From Diplosphaera chodatii (taxonomy: Eukaryota; Chlorophyta; Trebouxiophyceae; Prasiolales; Stichococcaceae), in assembly GCA_032358165.1 (NCBI GenBank), contig JAALGY010000053.1, positions 558,001 through 622,000 on the forward strand: 64,000 nucleotides of DNA, in the 5' to 3' direction. The notes under the pieces were generated by a model, which saw only the letters and a list, made by a program, of their open reading frames with translations, did no database searches and was not told the origin of the DNA. Positions 1 to 11,904 of the stretch are shown here, piece by piece. The number at the start of each line of letters is the position of its first letter. Positions within the stretch are counted from its first letter, which is position 1. A program made the translations under genes and the position numbers.

Positions 1-7
1 AGCGCCT

Positions 8-3000
8 ATGGCGACCACCCTGCAGCGGGTGGTGCTGCATCTGGACATCGATGCCTTCTTTTGTCAGGTAATTGCAGGCAGAAGAGAGTAGCACGATGGC
101 GAATTTGATGTGCATTGGAGCATGCTGCTAGCGTCTGCACGGTGTGCCGAGCACACAGCTGCGGTTAAAAATGTCCGCCTGGTGCCACGATTTGCAGGTG
201 GAAGAGAAGAAGCGCGGCGTGGCACCTGGAACACCCGTCGCCATACAGCAGCACCAGGACATCATCGCGGCCAACTACCCTGCGCGCGCTGCCGGCGTCA
301 GGAAGCACATGCGGCCTGCAGAGGTGCCACGTCTGTGTCACCGGCGAGCCCGTAGAGCATGGGTTCGGGATGCCTGCATGCCGATCGCAGCACGCGTGTA
401 CCATGCTCAGGGTGTGCAGCAACTTCGCGGCTGCAAACACCGCATGCCAACTGCTGCAGGCACGGCGGATACTGCATGCAGCTGATGGCATGATCCTGCC
501 GGTGCACATGGAGGCCGGGCAGCGTGTCAGCTATGGCCCGTACCGTGCCGTCTCTCGGGCGATGATCAAGCTGCTGGGCAGGTGCTCCTTGCTTTGGCCG
601 GTCCAACGACCTGCACCTTGGCTTCTGTGGGTCAACCACCCCTTTGCAACTCTCATGTCCAGATGCATGAAGGGCTCGCTCAGTTGCTGCAAGCGGATCC
701 TCCACCCCCTTGCAGCTTCGAGGAGGTCGCGGCGGTGGAGAAGGCCAGCATTGATGAGGCGTTCATGCAGCTGAAGCCACAGCAGCCAGGCGGTGGGGCA
801 GCGCCCCTGGCTGAGCGCAGCCAGCGGGTCGCAGCCTCCATCCGAGCAGCAGGTGCAGATGCAACCTGAAGTTTGCCACCCCGAGCAATATCATCACTGC
901 ATCTTTAAAGGAACCCCAGCTGCTCATGTCATGAGAACGATACCGCGTCATATGATCGTTCAAAGGCAGACACCTTGAGCCCGTTGCACACCATGGCCCG
1001 CAGTCAAACGCGAGTTCGGCCTGGACTCGTCGGTGGGCATCGCCCCGAACAAGCTGCTGGCGAAGCTGGCGTCGGGTCGCGCGAAGCCCAACGGCGTGTG
1101 CGCCGTGCTGGGCGGCGCAGAGGTCGGGGCGCTGCTGGCGGCGCTGCCGGCGGCGCGCATGCCCGGCTGCGGCGGCAAGATCGGCGACACCTTCGCCGGG
1201 GCCGGCATCGGCTCCATCGCCGACCTGCAGGTGCGGGCGGCTGATGTGCGGGCTTGCCAGGCTGCAACACCGCACGAGGCGCAGCGTCTGCGATCCAAGC
1301 GGGCCTCCTGACGAGCAGACTGTGTGTGCATAACATGGCAGTTGCAGCGGCATCCTGCACCCGCGCTGCAGGCCTGGAGCGAGGCGGACATGCGGTCCGC
1401 GCTGGGCTTCCCGCCGGACGTGGCGGCCAGGCTGCACGGCTGGGCGCGGGGCCGGGACGACGTGCCGGTGGCCCCGCGGCCGCCGCCCAAAACCCTGAGC
1501 GTGCAGATGTCGCTCACGCCCGAGCCGCTGCCCATGCACCCCAGCACGATCGGTCAGCAGGCCGTCGCCAGCAACAGCCGAGGTGAGCCCGAAGGATGGA
1601 GGCTGGGGGTGCTGTGTACCTCAGTAAACATGCCTTGCAGCTATACGAGCAGAGGCCGGCGTGCCCACCTCTGTAATCACAGAGCGCCGCTGTGTGGACT
1701 GCTTGTGGTTGTCGTCATGCCCCAGTGCGCTGTGCAGAGATGCTGCACCCGCTGCCGGTTGGGGCGAAGGACTACCGGCAGAGGGTGGGCGGCGTGATTG
1801 CCGCCATGGGCGCGGACCTGCTGGGCCGGGTGCTCGTCGACAGCGAGGATGTGAGTGGTCTCTGCTCACCTTTACAGCCCCAGTGGTGCATGACACATGC
1901 TGGCGTGGCGCTGCAGCATGCCCATGTCAGCAGTGGACCAAGGCTCGAGTCATGGAAGCACCTCAGATATGTTGTTTCTACCTGGAAGCAGACACTGAGT
2001 GTCGCATGCAGGAGGGCCGGTGGCCAGGCACGCTGACGCTGCAGCTGCGGTTCTGGGGCGGCGGCGCCGACAACGCCCGCTTCTACACCCGCAGCACCGC
2101 CTTCCCCGCACCCTCACTCGCAGGAAAGCCGCCGCCGCCGCCGCCAGCAGCCAGCGCAGCAGCGCCGCAGCCGGCCGGCGCCCCTGCTGCCGCTGGTGCA
2201 GCGTGCGGCAGCGAGAGGAGCGGCGGCCCAGCGCATGCAGCAGCAGCGACGGGCTCGGGCGGCATCACGGCGACCGTCCCGCCGGCGGGCCCAGCTGCCA
2301 GCGGCGACGGCACGGCCCCCGGCCCCGGCGCGCCCCTGCTCGCGAGCCTGGCCGAGCACCGGGCGTCCGGCAGGGCGGTGGGAGCGCCGCCGCAGGACGC
2401 CCTGGAGGCGGCGCTGCGCTGCAACGCCGAGGGCCTGTGCCGCTCGGCCTCGGCGCTGCAGCCGCCCGCCGCCGTGCTCGTCGAGGTGCGGGAGCCAATC
2501 ACACCACGGCTCGCATCTACCAGCCCCGCTCCATACCGTGTGGGGCCACACGCCAAAGCATGATGTGTGATCCTGATGTGACCAGGATGCAGTCATGTTT
2601 GATGTAGTTCGGTAGGCTCCAAGCTGGTAGTCCTTCGTGTGCAATTGATGGTGCCGGTACCACTGCAGGTGCGGCTGCTGGCGACCAGCTTCACGGCGGC
2701 GGGGGCGGCCGCCGGCCCCTCCATCCGCCAGTTCCTGACGCGGCCCCCCGCGGCCAAGCGGCAGCGCGCGGCCGACGTCGGCTGCAGCGCACGCACCAGT
2801 GGAGCCGCCAATGGCGTGCCAGACGGGGACCTCTCTGCTCACTCAGCAGCACGTGCAGTCCCCGTGCATCAGCCAGCAAACAAGCAGCGCGCAGCAACAG
2901 ACAGCAGATCAGCTTGTGAAGCAGCCTCCTGTAACCACGCCTTCGATCTCGGATCAACTTCTCCAGTCAGCACGCTGACGCCGCCTGATGAGGATGACAC

Positions 3001-3247
3001 TGGTGAAGGTCAGGCAGCGCAAGTGCGTGTGTCTGCTTCCAGCCGCGGCGGCGACGTTGATCTGGAAGCAGTAGACATTGCGGAGCAGCGCCGCATCTTG
3101 CGGCAGCTGGAAGCAGATATGCAGCGACGGGCGCTGCCGGCAGCAGCTGCCAAGGGCAGCGCAGGCGCAGCGAAGGGTGCCGGCAGCCGCGCACGCCAGC
3201 GCGGCATCGCAGAGGCCTTCCAGCGGCAGCGCAGGCGGCCACCATGA
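8..3247 (+). CDS. POLH: DNA polymerase eta (Y-family translesion polymerase), multi-exon
   Basis: Y-family polymerase that copies past damaged bases such as UV dimers in the nucleus. Exon 1 (8-67) encodes the first catalytic motif, LHLDIDAFFCQ, and continues at 198 with VEEKK. The YR..S helix (VSYGPYRAVS) lies near 520-560. The second catalytic motif ASIDEAF is at about 748-768. The fingers/thumb segment SSVGIAPNKLLAKLASG with the GGKIG helix-hairpin follows at 1010-1230; GGK(I/L)G favours eta over kappa or Rev1. The little finger starts near 1485 (PPKTLSVQMSLTP) and continues through exons at about 1740-1850 and 2010-2140. A Ser/Pro/Ala-rich tail holds SIRQFL near 2723 and ends with QRGIAEAF, which resembles a PCNA-binding PIP box. 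No UBZ zinc finger was seen. The ATG at 8 opens the exon, but an upstream exon outside the window cannot be excluded. Exon edges are by eye. Confidence 0.85.
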
Positions 3248-3975
3248 TGTGACGTGGAGTGGCTCTGCCAGAAGATCATGACCACCTTACTTTGAGAAGC
3301 CACACTCCTTACCCAGCTTCTCGACTTTGTGGTTTACTTGTTGTGTTTGTGGTTTGATGGTGTCTGCGCCCCTGTTGTACAGCGGTGCAGGGTTGACATT
3401 CGTGGCCAGCAACCACTTTCGGCTTTGCTTTTCGTCTTGGTTTGCTTCATCGGGCAGCATTGACACGGTTTGATTCACCTACATCCGCTTACAGTTCAGT
3501 GTCATAATGCAGAGTTACAAATGGGTTGTCAGGCGGAGCACGTTGAGGTAGCGACATGCATGATTTGTGCACGAGAGTGCTCGCTGCAGGGATTGGTGCA
3601 CGAGACTGCGGCTGCAGGTATTCTGCTGCTGGCCAGCTCGAGCAAAGCAGTGTTTGGCGACAACCAACAAAAGAAATGTCAGTGCCTAGGCAACCTGGGA
3701 GGGGTGCCTCCAGGGTATCGTAAACCACAGGGAGAGTGTGTGTAAACGAACATGCTGCGAGAAATCAACACACCAACAGTGCAGTGCCCTCCTGTTGTTC
3801 CCATTCCCCGCGCCTTGGTTCACGTCCTGATGCTGCGTGCGCGTCAGCGGCAGTGCTTCAGTCTGATTGATGCTTCGCAAACTTCGCTGGCTGGGGCCGA
3901 CACGTCCCCAGTGCCTCGGCATCACTGGAAGAAGTACTCGTTCTTGAACCACTGTGGTGCAGGGCACAAGCAGCA
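3248..3975. other. Intergenic, tail-to-tail 3' region
   Basis: Lies between the stop of the polymerase eta gene and the stop of the oppositely oriented kinase gene, so it should hold both 3' untranslated regions. No exon with conserved protein content was seen. The sequence has TGTAA near 3738 on the plus strand and its complement near 3487 and 3513. These are possible green-algal polyadenylation signals but are too short to be conclusive. Confidence 0.5.
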
Positions 3976-6900
3976 TCAGCGACACTCTGACAGGAGATGC
4001 ACACTACAAGAGCACACAGGGGGCCATCGTTGAGTGGTCTCCACCACCCCTCTGGACCGGGATCGTAAAGTGAGCAAGAGCACCTGAGAGTCCTCGGGCC
4101 GCTGCTCCAGCTGCTGCGCACCCTCAACCATTTGCTCGATGTCCTGAGACAGCAAGCAACCCGGTGAATGCTTAGGTCCCGGCGTGCAATCGATGGGAAG
4201 TGTCAGTGCGCAGGGGCCTCAGTTCCCATGGGTGCTTCTTGCGGGCATGTCAGGGGGGCTCAGAAGCAAGCATCTGGTCGGGCAACCCGCAGTGCACGCA
4301 ATCGGCATGGCAGCCCCCGCTGAGATGTCCACCCCACCCGTTGCCCGCACGGGTGCTCACCTTGACCAGCCGGTCGAAGGGCGCCGGCCGCTTGGTCAGC
4401 TGGATGTTCAATATGGTGTCTGGCACAGCGTCCTCGCCGTACAGCAGCGCGTTCTGCTTCTTGTCCAGCCGCACCACCGCACCTGCAGCACGACATACCT
4501 TCAAGTCGGATGGAGGTCCGCACTCGACACTCGACAACACGTCCGGACTTGGTCTCATGTTGACCAGCTGGGATGTGGCCCTGGTAGAGACCGGAACTTG
4601 CGCAGGCGATGTGTGGCACCACCGCACCCTGTAGCGGGATCTTGAACACCCGCTGGGAGTTCGGCTGCACGCCGTAGCCGATGTCTGGGCGATCTGGCAG
4701 CATCCTGCAGCATTTGCATGGCAGCTCATGCTCCAGGTCACCTTGGCTCGGTGCACATGCTGCAGTGCGTGCAGAGCACAGGCGGCGAAGGTGGCCGATC
4801 CTGAAACTGCACAGACATTTGACTGCGCACCTGGTGCTGCTGCCGCTGCCGTGCCGCCCGCTGCTGTTGCCGTGGCGGCCGCTGTGGTTGCCGTGCCCGC
4901 TGGCCTCCCGCATCATGGCGTCGCTGTCCATTGTGTGCCGCCGCACCAGCTTGCCGACGCTGCCGTGGCTGCCGAAGACGCCTGCAGACAGTGACAGCTA
5001 CCACCTTGGTGAGGCTTGTGTCTTGGTGTCTGGATGCTGCAACACAGCCCAGCAGGCACGTGCGGCCAGTGGGGCGTGCTCCTGTCAGGTGTGCCAGTTT
5101 TTCACATGTGAATGTCGTGGTGGATGTGCGCACCGCTGCCGAGGCCGGAGCTGCCGAACAGGCTCTTGCCCAGCCGCTTGATGCTCGCCTTGGGCGGGGA
5201 CCCAGGCAGCTGCCCGTCCTCCTGTAGGACCGACAGCACCGCAAGTCAGCAGCATTGTGGTTGCAGGGTACTGAAGCACTGCTGTTGGGGTGCCCATGGC
5301 ACCTCATGTGTCAGCCTGTAGCATGGTGTATGTGTGACCGGATGGCATCCCGATTTCATTTCCAAATGCAAATTCATTTGACGCACCCCCTCCACATCGT
5401 CGTCGTCCGGCGCGAGGTCCACCTCGTCGGCCTTCATGCGGTCCAGGGCCTCCCAGCTGGGCAGCACCATCACCATGTGCACCTCCTCCATGTCTGTAAA
5501 TGCACATATTGGGTTCACGCCGACATGTCATACATGCTGCATCCATGTGTAGCACCATTGTGGCAACATGCCAGATGCGAACGGCAGTGTCTGTCTGGCA
5601 GGCATGACATGGGTTGATTTGAACACGCAGGTGCGCGCACCTCGGAAGTGGGGCGGCAGGCCGCGGATGTCGATGTGGAAGTAGCTGGGGGCGGACCACC
5701 GCGTCTCCCGCCGGCTGTTGACGCTGCGGCCGATGAGGAAGCCGCTGCCGCGCAGGAACTTGACGCCCGTGCCCGTGGTCTTCAGCATGCCGAACGCCAG
5801 CCCCTGTAAGGTGTTTCAGCCACCAATCGCTTGCTAGCAGCACAACCTTGGCACACAAAGGCTCCCTGCCCATGTGCAGGTCGCTTACTATCTACCAATT
5901 AGTAAAGCAAGCCAGTGCTGTCATAGGTGTTTCATCTGGGATATCACATTGTGGAGCGCCTGTGCACCTTGGCAGACTTGACGGCGGCGACCTCCAGGGG
6001 CTCGCTGCCCTCGGGCAGCCACTGTGGCGGCAGCATCGTCCGCCGCAGCAGCTTGAAGGCGTCACGTGCATCCACCTCCTCCCCTGTCAGGTGCTGCGTC
6101 TGTAGACCGGCAATGAACGCTGTCAGATGGTGCTGCCACATCTGCTGCAGCACCAAGCATTTGACCCAGGCAAGTGCTGGGTTTGTCGTGTATGCCGTGT
6201 ATGGGCCTCTCATAGCACTTTGTCGGTGAAAACCCTGGCGGCGCCAACGAGAGCGCGGCCAATGGTCTTTGCTGCGCCTGTGTCTGAAGCCAGCGCTGCG
6301 CCTGTTCCAATGTCCAGCTGCTTTGCCAGGTACGAACCATCATATGCAGCCTGCGAGCACCGCAGAAGTGCTTGTTGTTGCACACCGAAGTGCTCCTGCA
6401 GACTGATGTGCCTGAAGTCACTGCAAACCTGGTGTGCAGATGCCACTCAACATGATGCTGAACGGCACGGCCAACGATGTGCATAAGCAAGCTGGCGCAG
6501 TGGCCAGCTGGCTCCTTCGTGCAACTAGCTGGCCGTGAGGTCGTGCAGTCAAGCCGAGTGGCATGGGCTCGCAACTGCAAAGGAGTGACAGCTGGGCACG
6601 CTAGAATGGGGCACCACTGTCAGCAATCTGACCCACGTTTCAAACCTACCTTCCAGAAGCGGTGCTTCATCAGGCGCCGGGCTGTCCACCGCTCTGCAGG
6701 CTCCTTCTTCAGGCACAGGGACACGAGCTCCTGCAGATCCTGCACGCAACATGCACCAACCGTCATTTGCTGTCTCTGTGTTACAGTATCAGCAATGGAC
6801 ATGGGCAGTGGGCCATGTGTTTCATTCGTGGGGCACGATGTACCTTGCCAGATGCACATTAGGAACGGACCTCAGTGAAGCGCTTCCGGCGGTCGGAGGA

Positions 6901-9818
6901 CTCCAGGATGGGCGGCGGCTCGTTCAGGGTTTTCATCAGGATTTGGTCCAGGTTGCAGTTCTGCAGCGGCGCCTGCCCCAGCGCAAACTCCAGCAGCGTG
7001 ATGCCGAATGACCATACATCCGCGCTGCAGTCGTAACTGTCGGAGCAGGAACAGCTACAGCTTTGCTTGCTGCCCTGGAACACATGTTTTCAGGCGGATC
7101 ACTCTAAATGCTGATCGGATGCAAGCAGCATAGCAGTCTGGCAGATCCGAGCACATACATACAATCCATCTCTAGCGGGTACGAGATGTTATGAGGCATG
7201 GAATTCAAGCGTTCAATACTCACGGCTGGCCCTCCTCCATGACTTCTGGCGCCATCCAGCACGGGGTGCCGGCAAAGGTGGTGCGAGACAGATATGCTGC
7301 CATGTCGCCAGCATTTGTTGCACGCTGCACAGAGTGATCGGGTCTGGTGTTCATCAGACAGCTTGATGTAGGGCATGCAGCCTGCCTGAGTCCAGCTGTC
7401 CGGCACTTGGGGTCATGTCAGAGTGTGGTTGCTGCAAAAGCATCCTTGAAGGGACATCCCATTGCTGTTCTGGAGCAACACAGCCAGTAGCCAAGGGGTA
7501 GCACCTGCGGCTGTGCATGCGTTGAGTTGCCCTCGTGCAGGCGGTGGCTGCGTGCCATCGCAGTTGCCACGCCCATGTCTGCCAGGATGACCTGCCCCTT
7601 GTGGTCTATCAATATGTTGCCGGCCTGCGCAGTGGGGACGCGATATCCAGTGAAGCAGGTGTCTAAAAGCAAATAACTTTTATACCTCCACCAGAACACA
7701 TGGCAAGACCAGTTTGCGATGGCAGAGTGGCATTGTACCTTCAAATCGCGGTGGATGTAGCCGTCCTTGTGCAAGTACGCAAGGGCGCTGCACACAGGCT
7801 TCATGATTGTGGCGATGCAGTGCTCGTTCAGCCCCTGCAAGTCAAAAGACAAATTGACCTTCAACAACATCAAATCTTGGAGTGCGGTGATCAATTCAGC
7901 TGCCATCATGCAGTGTGCAGCAAGCCCGTCTGCAGCTTACGTTGGGGTTGGTGCGGCGCATGATGTCGGATGCAGAGCCGCCAGAGACATAGGGCATGAC
8001 CATCCACAGCTGGTCGTCGTCCAAGAACGCCGCATACAGCGGCAGGATGTTGGGGTGCTTCAGCAGCTTCATGGTCTGCACCTCTGCGATGATGCTTGGC
8101 TGCGCGCAGAGAACACTCCTGTTTACGACAGTGATGTTGGAGCAAGAATAGTTCAGTGGCATCGGCATCTCAATAATGACATTTGGACACAGATGAGAGC
8201 AGATGAGGACCCTCCGCAGCACGAGCAATGGCGCTGCGACACTGCAGGTGCGCCTTGAAGATAGACTGCATATGATGACGGTGTTCCTACTCACAGTCGA
8301 ACACGTGCAGCCTCTTGACAGATGCGCACTCACCAGATTGATGGACTTCTCATCAAGATTGACGATCTTGATTGCCACATCTGTGTCCATGGACGGGCAG
8401 TATGCCAGGTACACCTGTATTACACCAGCACAAGCATGGTGCAACTGATGGGCTGTCAGCACACAGACAACCCTTTGTCCTGATGTCGCACGCCGCCGCA
8501 CAGTCACTGCAGCACATGGAAGGGCAGCAGCTCACTGTGGCAGTCGCGCCCTCTCCAACTGCTTCCTGCAGCTCATATGCCTCGGCTTCTGTGGGGTATG
8601 CGCCGAAATTCCTGCACAAAACCAAGTCGCCAATGGCGTGGGGTTTTGCAGACTGGATGGCAATGCTCTGAACAAGAAAATTTTCAAGATGCTTCGGAAC
8701 AGAGTGCTGGTGCTGGGGGACAGCCCACCAGCTCTCAGATGCATGGCGGTAGATGGACGCGCCATCGCTTGCCACTGTTGACAGGTTGTTGAACGACCCG
8801 GTTTCCTGCAAAAGCGATGTGGTGGCATAGGTCCAGGGCTACAGCAGCACAGCAAGGCAACCGCGAAGCCGGGAGCAACTTCTACGCTGCCAACAGGACA
8901 TACATGCAACATGGTTGCAGACATCATGGCATCGACGAGGAGGTGCCAGTCATTGGCCGGTTGCATCATGCATTGCTGGGCAGCCTACTGCTGCTGCAGA
9001 TGCTGCGCGAGCAGCGTTTGCCGTGCACAGCAGTGATAACCTGACGCTTGCAGTACAGCACCCACATGCATGCTGCCATCGCTGGGGAGCCGGAAGTTGT
9101 TAGAGTGCATCGCATCCGAGGCGGCCAGGAACAGGCCACGGCCGCGGCCGCTGCCCTCCTCGCTGTGTGAGCGGTGCAGCTTGCCCTTCACCTGGACACG
9201 AGACGAGACCGTTACACGCCAAGCCTTCAGGCAGACTGCAGGCCCAGCTGCAGGTTGAAGCAGGATGCGCCTGCAGGATGTGTTCTTCCTATTTCAATGT
9301 CATTTCTGAAGCTCCTGATTTGAATGAATGGTTCCTCCAACAAACAGAGGCATCTCTCCGCTCCACGAAATGTGACCGCTGCAGAAATACCCTGTGAAAG
9401 GTCACACCCCGGGGAGACTCTCACTTCAGCTCAGCTGTCACAATTACCTTGTTGGACAGCTTCTGCTTCAGCGACTGGGTGTCGGCGGTGTCAGAGGTAC
9501 GGCGACTGCTGCTGAAGCTGGCGCTGGGTGAGTTGGAGTGTGGTGAGTCGCCATCCAGACCCGCCACATTCTCATTGGACTGCACACGGAGCAACACCTT
9601 TGACATATGCATGTGTCACATATTTGCTGCGAATGCACCTGGTGTCACCGAGCTGCACCCACCATGCTGAAATGCTGGGTATTCATATGTGCTTGCTGCT
9701 GGAGCAGTCAGTGCATAGAACTACACACTTTGCGCTGAAGACGCTGGTCGCAGATGCCACACACCTTGCTGGAGAGGCTCCCGAAAGACTTGGAGATGCC
9801 CGGCCGGAGCTTATTCAT
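3976..9818 (-). CDS. STE20/OSR1-like Ser/Thr kinase fused to a C-terminal SYLF (Ysc84) domain
   Basis: The N-terminal exons (9818-8750) are Ser-rich and open with MNKLRPGISKSFGSLSSK. The kinase domain starts near 8600 with YELQEAVGEGATAT (P-loop), then VAIKIVNLDEKS (ATP lysine, about 8370), YIHRDLK (7750), ILADMGVATA (7590, DMG in place of DFG), TFAGTPCWMAPEVM (7290-7240) and SADVWSFGIT (7020). It ends with HRFWK at 6649. The GTPCWMAPEVM loop matches the OSR1/SPAK/Fray/BLUS1 group. The exon after HRFWK joins in phase to EHFGVQQQ (6399), then to FTDK, TQHLTGEE (6100) and GLAFGMLKTTGTGVKFLRGS (5800), with WSAPSYF. The SYLF C-terminal half is at 4690-4370 (VFKIPLQG, NALLYGEDAV). The last exon (4145-3976) starts DIEQMVEG. 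SYLF domains bind phosphoinositides and actin; kinase control of membrane traffic is inference. The start could lie further upstream. Confidence 0.8.
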
Positions 9819-10890
9819 GTTGCAGGCAGCAACCGGCTCGTCGACAAAGTCCCCGGCAGCTGATCGCTGCCTGTTTGTGTGTTGCCGGTACGGAGGAGGT
9901 CTTGCAGCATGCACCAGGGCGAGCGCTGTCAGCGATCCCACACCGCAGCTGAAAGCTGGTGTGCAACGTCTTGTACCAGCGATGGATATGGCGGTTGTCG
10001 CAGCAGCTGCTGTCCATACTAGGTCAGCAGCTGCCACAGAGGGCAACATGCTGCGCCATAGCAGCGCAGCATGCCCACGCTCAGTATCGAGCGGCCAGTG
10101 GCCCCGCCCCGAAAGTCAGGAAACTCGAACGAAGCAGTCTTTTCCGTGATGAACCTCTCTAGGACCAGAGATATTCCCTAGCCTCAACCAGCATGCAAAA
10201 GGTGCCACAGGGGATTGCCTGTCTGATGCAACAGTCGCCCAGCGCCGACAAACTGCTGTCGCTTACTCAAGATGTATGAATCATTCTGATGCGCTTGCAA
10301 TACGGAAGGAGGTGCCCAAGGGCTCACGTCGGACAGACTGGCACTCCCAAAGTGGACCTAAATTGGGCAACGTGGACTGCAAGATGATGGGGGTGTCCAA
10401 GGGCCACAGGGGCGCACAGTACACAGGGAGCGTCTGCAACCTGTGCCTGCAATTTGCAGGACTCCTGTCGTTCGCCAAGGTAACGATCACTGTTATGTGG
10501 AGTCATGCCAGCTCAGCACGACACAAGCCGCATGGCGCTTCTCTACGCCCCCTGCCCCGCGACAACACGTTGCAACGCCCTTCACAGCGCACGGCCTCAG
10601 CTGACGCGTCGCTTGGTGTGAACCATGATCCTACTTGCGCACTAGTCAGACGTTGCTGACGCGGGTCGCCTGGGAAGGTATTCGTGGGGGTTCACGTTCT
10701 GATACAACTACACCGTATCGTGATTGTCGTGGAGTGCAGCAGCACCGTGCAGCCGCTCAGACATGCTTTGTGAGTGACTGGTCATGCACACGCTCGCATG
10801 CATGCGTACTGGTCGTGCTGAGGGTGAACCTGCGACTTAGCCTGGCAACCTTGCAAAGACCTGCCAGCCCAACAGCGCTCGCTGGCCGCC
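9819..10890. promoter_or_regulatory. Divergent intergenic region between the kinase-SYLF and SnRK2 genes
   Basis: The two flanking kinase genes are transcribed away from each other, so this 1.1 kb stretch should contain both promoters and 5' untranslated regions. No conserved coding exon was recognised. An in-frame extension upstream of the MNKLRPG start is open for a short way, so part of it may be an N-terminal extension of the kinase-SYLF gene. Confidence 0.45.
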
Positions 10891-11904
10891 ATGGCCGAGG
10901 ACTTCAGGAACCAGCATATCGACTTCCGCAATGAGCGCTACCAGACGGTGCGGGAGCTGGGGAGGGGCAACTTCGGCGTCACCATGCTCATGCAGGACCT
11001 GCAGACCAGCGAGTATGTGGCAGCGAAGTTCATTCAGCGGGGCGCAAAGATCAACGTGAACGTGGAGCGGGAGCTGCTGAACCACCGGCCGCTGCTGCAT
11101 GCGCACATCATTCGGTTTCGAGAGGTGTTTCTCACCACCACGCACATTGCCATTGTGATGGAGTATGCGTCCGGCGGCGAGCTGTTCGAGTTTGTCAAGC
11201 GGTCTGGGCGGTTGTCAGAGGATGCTGCCCGCTTCTTCTTCCAGCAGCTGATATCTGGCGTGGACTATTGCCACAGACAGGGCGTATTCCATCGGGACCT
11301 TAAGCTCGAAAACACGCTCATTGACCGGCAGCCAAACTCAGCGCCGCGGCTCAAAATTTGCGACTTTGGCTACTCGAAGCATGCGGTGAACGACTCTCAG
11401 CCGAAGAGCGTGAAGGGCACCATTGCGTACCTGGCGCCTGAAGTGGTGCTGTGCAACTTCAACAAAGCCAAGTACGATGGCAGGCAGTCAGACATCTGGT
11501 CGTGTGGCGTCATGCTGTATCTAATGCTGATGGGGGCGTACCCGTTCCAGGACGGCACTAACCCCGCCATGTTCTCTAAGACCGTGAAGAAAATCGTGAC
11601 GGCAGACTATATCATCCCGGAGAGCATCCCGCTGTCCAGCGAGTGCAAGGACCTGATCCGGCGCATCTTCGTGGTCAACCCGGGCATGCGTATCAACCTG
11701 GACCAGATCAAGACGCACCCGTGGTTTGTGCGCAACCTGCCCCTGGAGCTGCAGCAGGGCAACCTCAACCCCAGCATCCCCACGCAAGGCGACAGCGTGC
11801 AGGCTGCTGAGGACGTCAGGGCCCTGGTGGAGGAGGCACGCACCCTGCCACAGCCCGGAGGCCCCGCTGCCAGCGGGGGCGGGGTGCAGGACATGGCTGA
11901 GTAA
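10891..11904 (+). CDS. SnRK2-type Ser/Thr protein kinase (single exon)
   Basis: The complete, intronless 337-residue kinase is of SNF1-related family 2, the plant osmotic-stress and ABA-signalling kinases. In order: glycine loop GRGNFGV (about residue 24), catalytic lysine in VAAKFIQRG, hinge MEYASGGELFE, HRDLKLEN, DFGYSKHAV, activation loop QPKSVKGTIAYLAPE, and IWSCGVMLYLMLMGAYPF. The motifs DFGYSK, YCHRQGVFHRDLKLENTL and MLMGAYPFQD are diagnostic of SnRK2. Plant SnRK2s have KS-T-VGTPAY in the loop. Here the first serine (equivalent to OST1 Ser175) is kept and the following threonine is Val. The C-terminus (EDVRALVEEARTLPQ and a Gly/Pro tail) only loosely recalls the acidic domains of plant members. 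In chlorophytes the family is tied to nutrient and osmotic stress rather than ABA. The lack of introns is unusual for this window. Confidence 0.93.
   Translation: MAEDFRNQHIDFRNERYQTVRELGRGNFGVTMLMQDLQTSEYVAAKFIQRGAKINVNVERELLNHRPLLHAHIIRFREVFLTTTHIAIVMEYASGGELFEFVKRSGRLSEDAARFFFQQLISGVDYCHRQGVFHRDLKLENTLIDRQPNSAPRLKICDFGYSKHAVNDSQPKSVKGTIAYLAPEVVLCNFNKAKYDGRQSDIWSCGVMLYLMLMGAYPFQDGTNPAMFSKTVKKIVTADYIIPESIPLSSECKDLIRRIFVVNPGMRINLDQIKTHPWFVRNLPLELQQGNLNPSIPTQGDSVQAAEDVRALVEEARTLPQPGGPAASGGGVQDMAE

Noticed and set aside
763..1539. Long minus-strand frame opposite polymerase eta exons
   Set aside because: It is the antisense shadow of GC-rich coding exons. The plus strand carries the Y-family motifs across the same bases.
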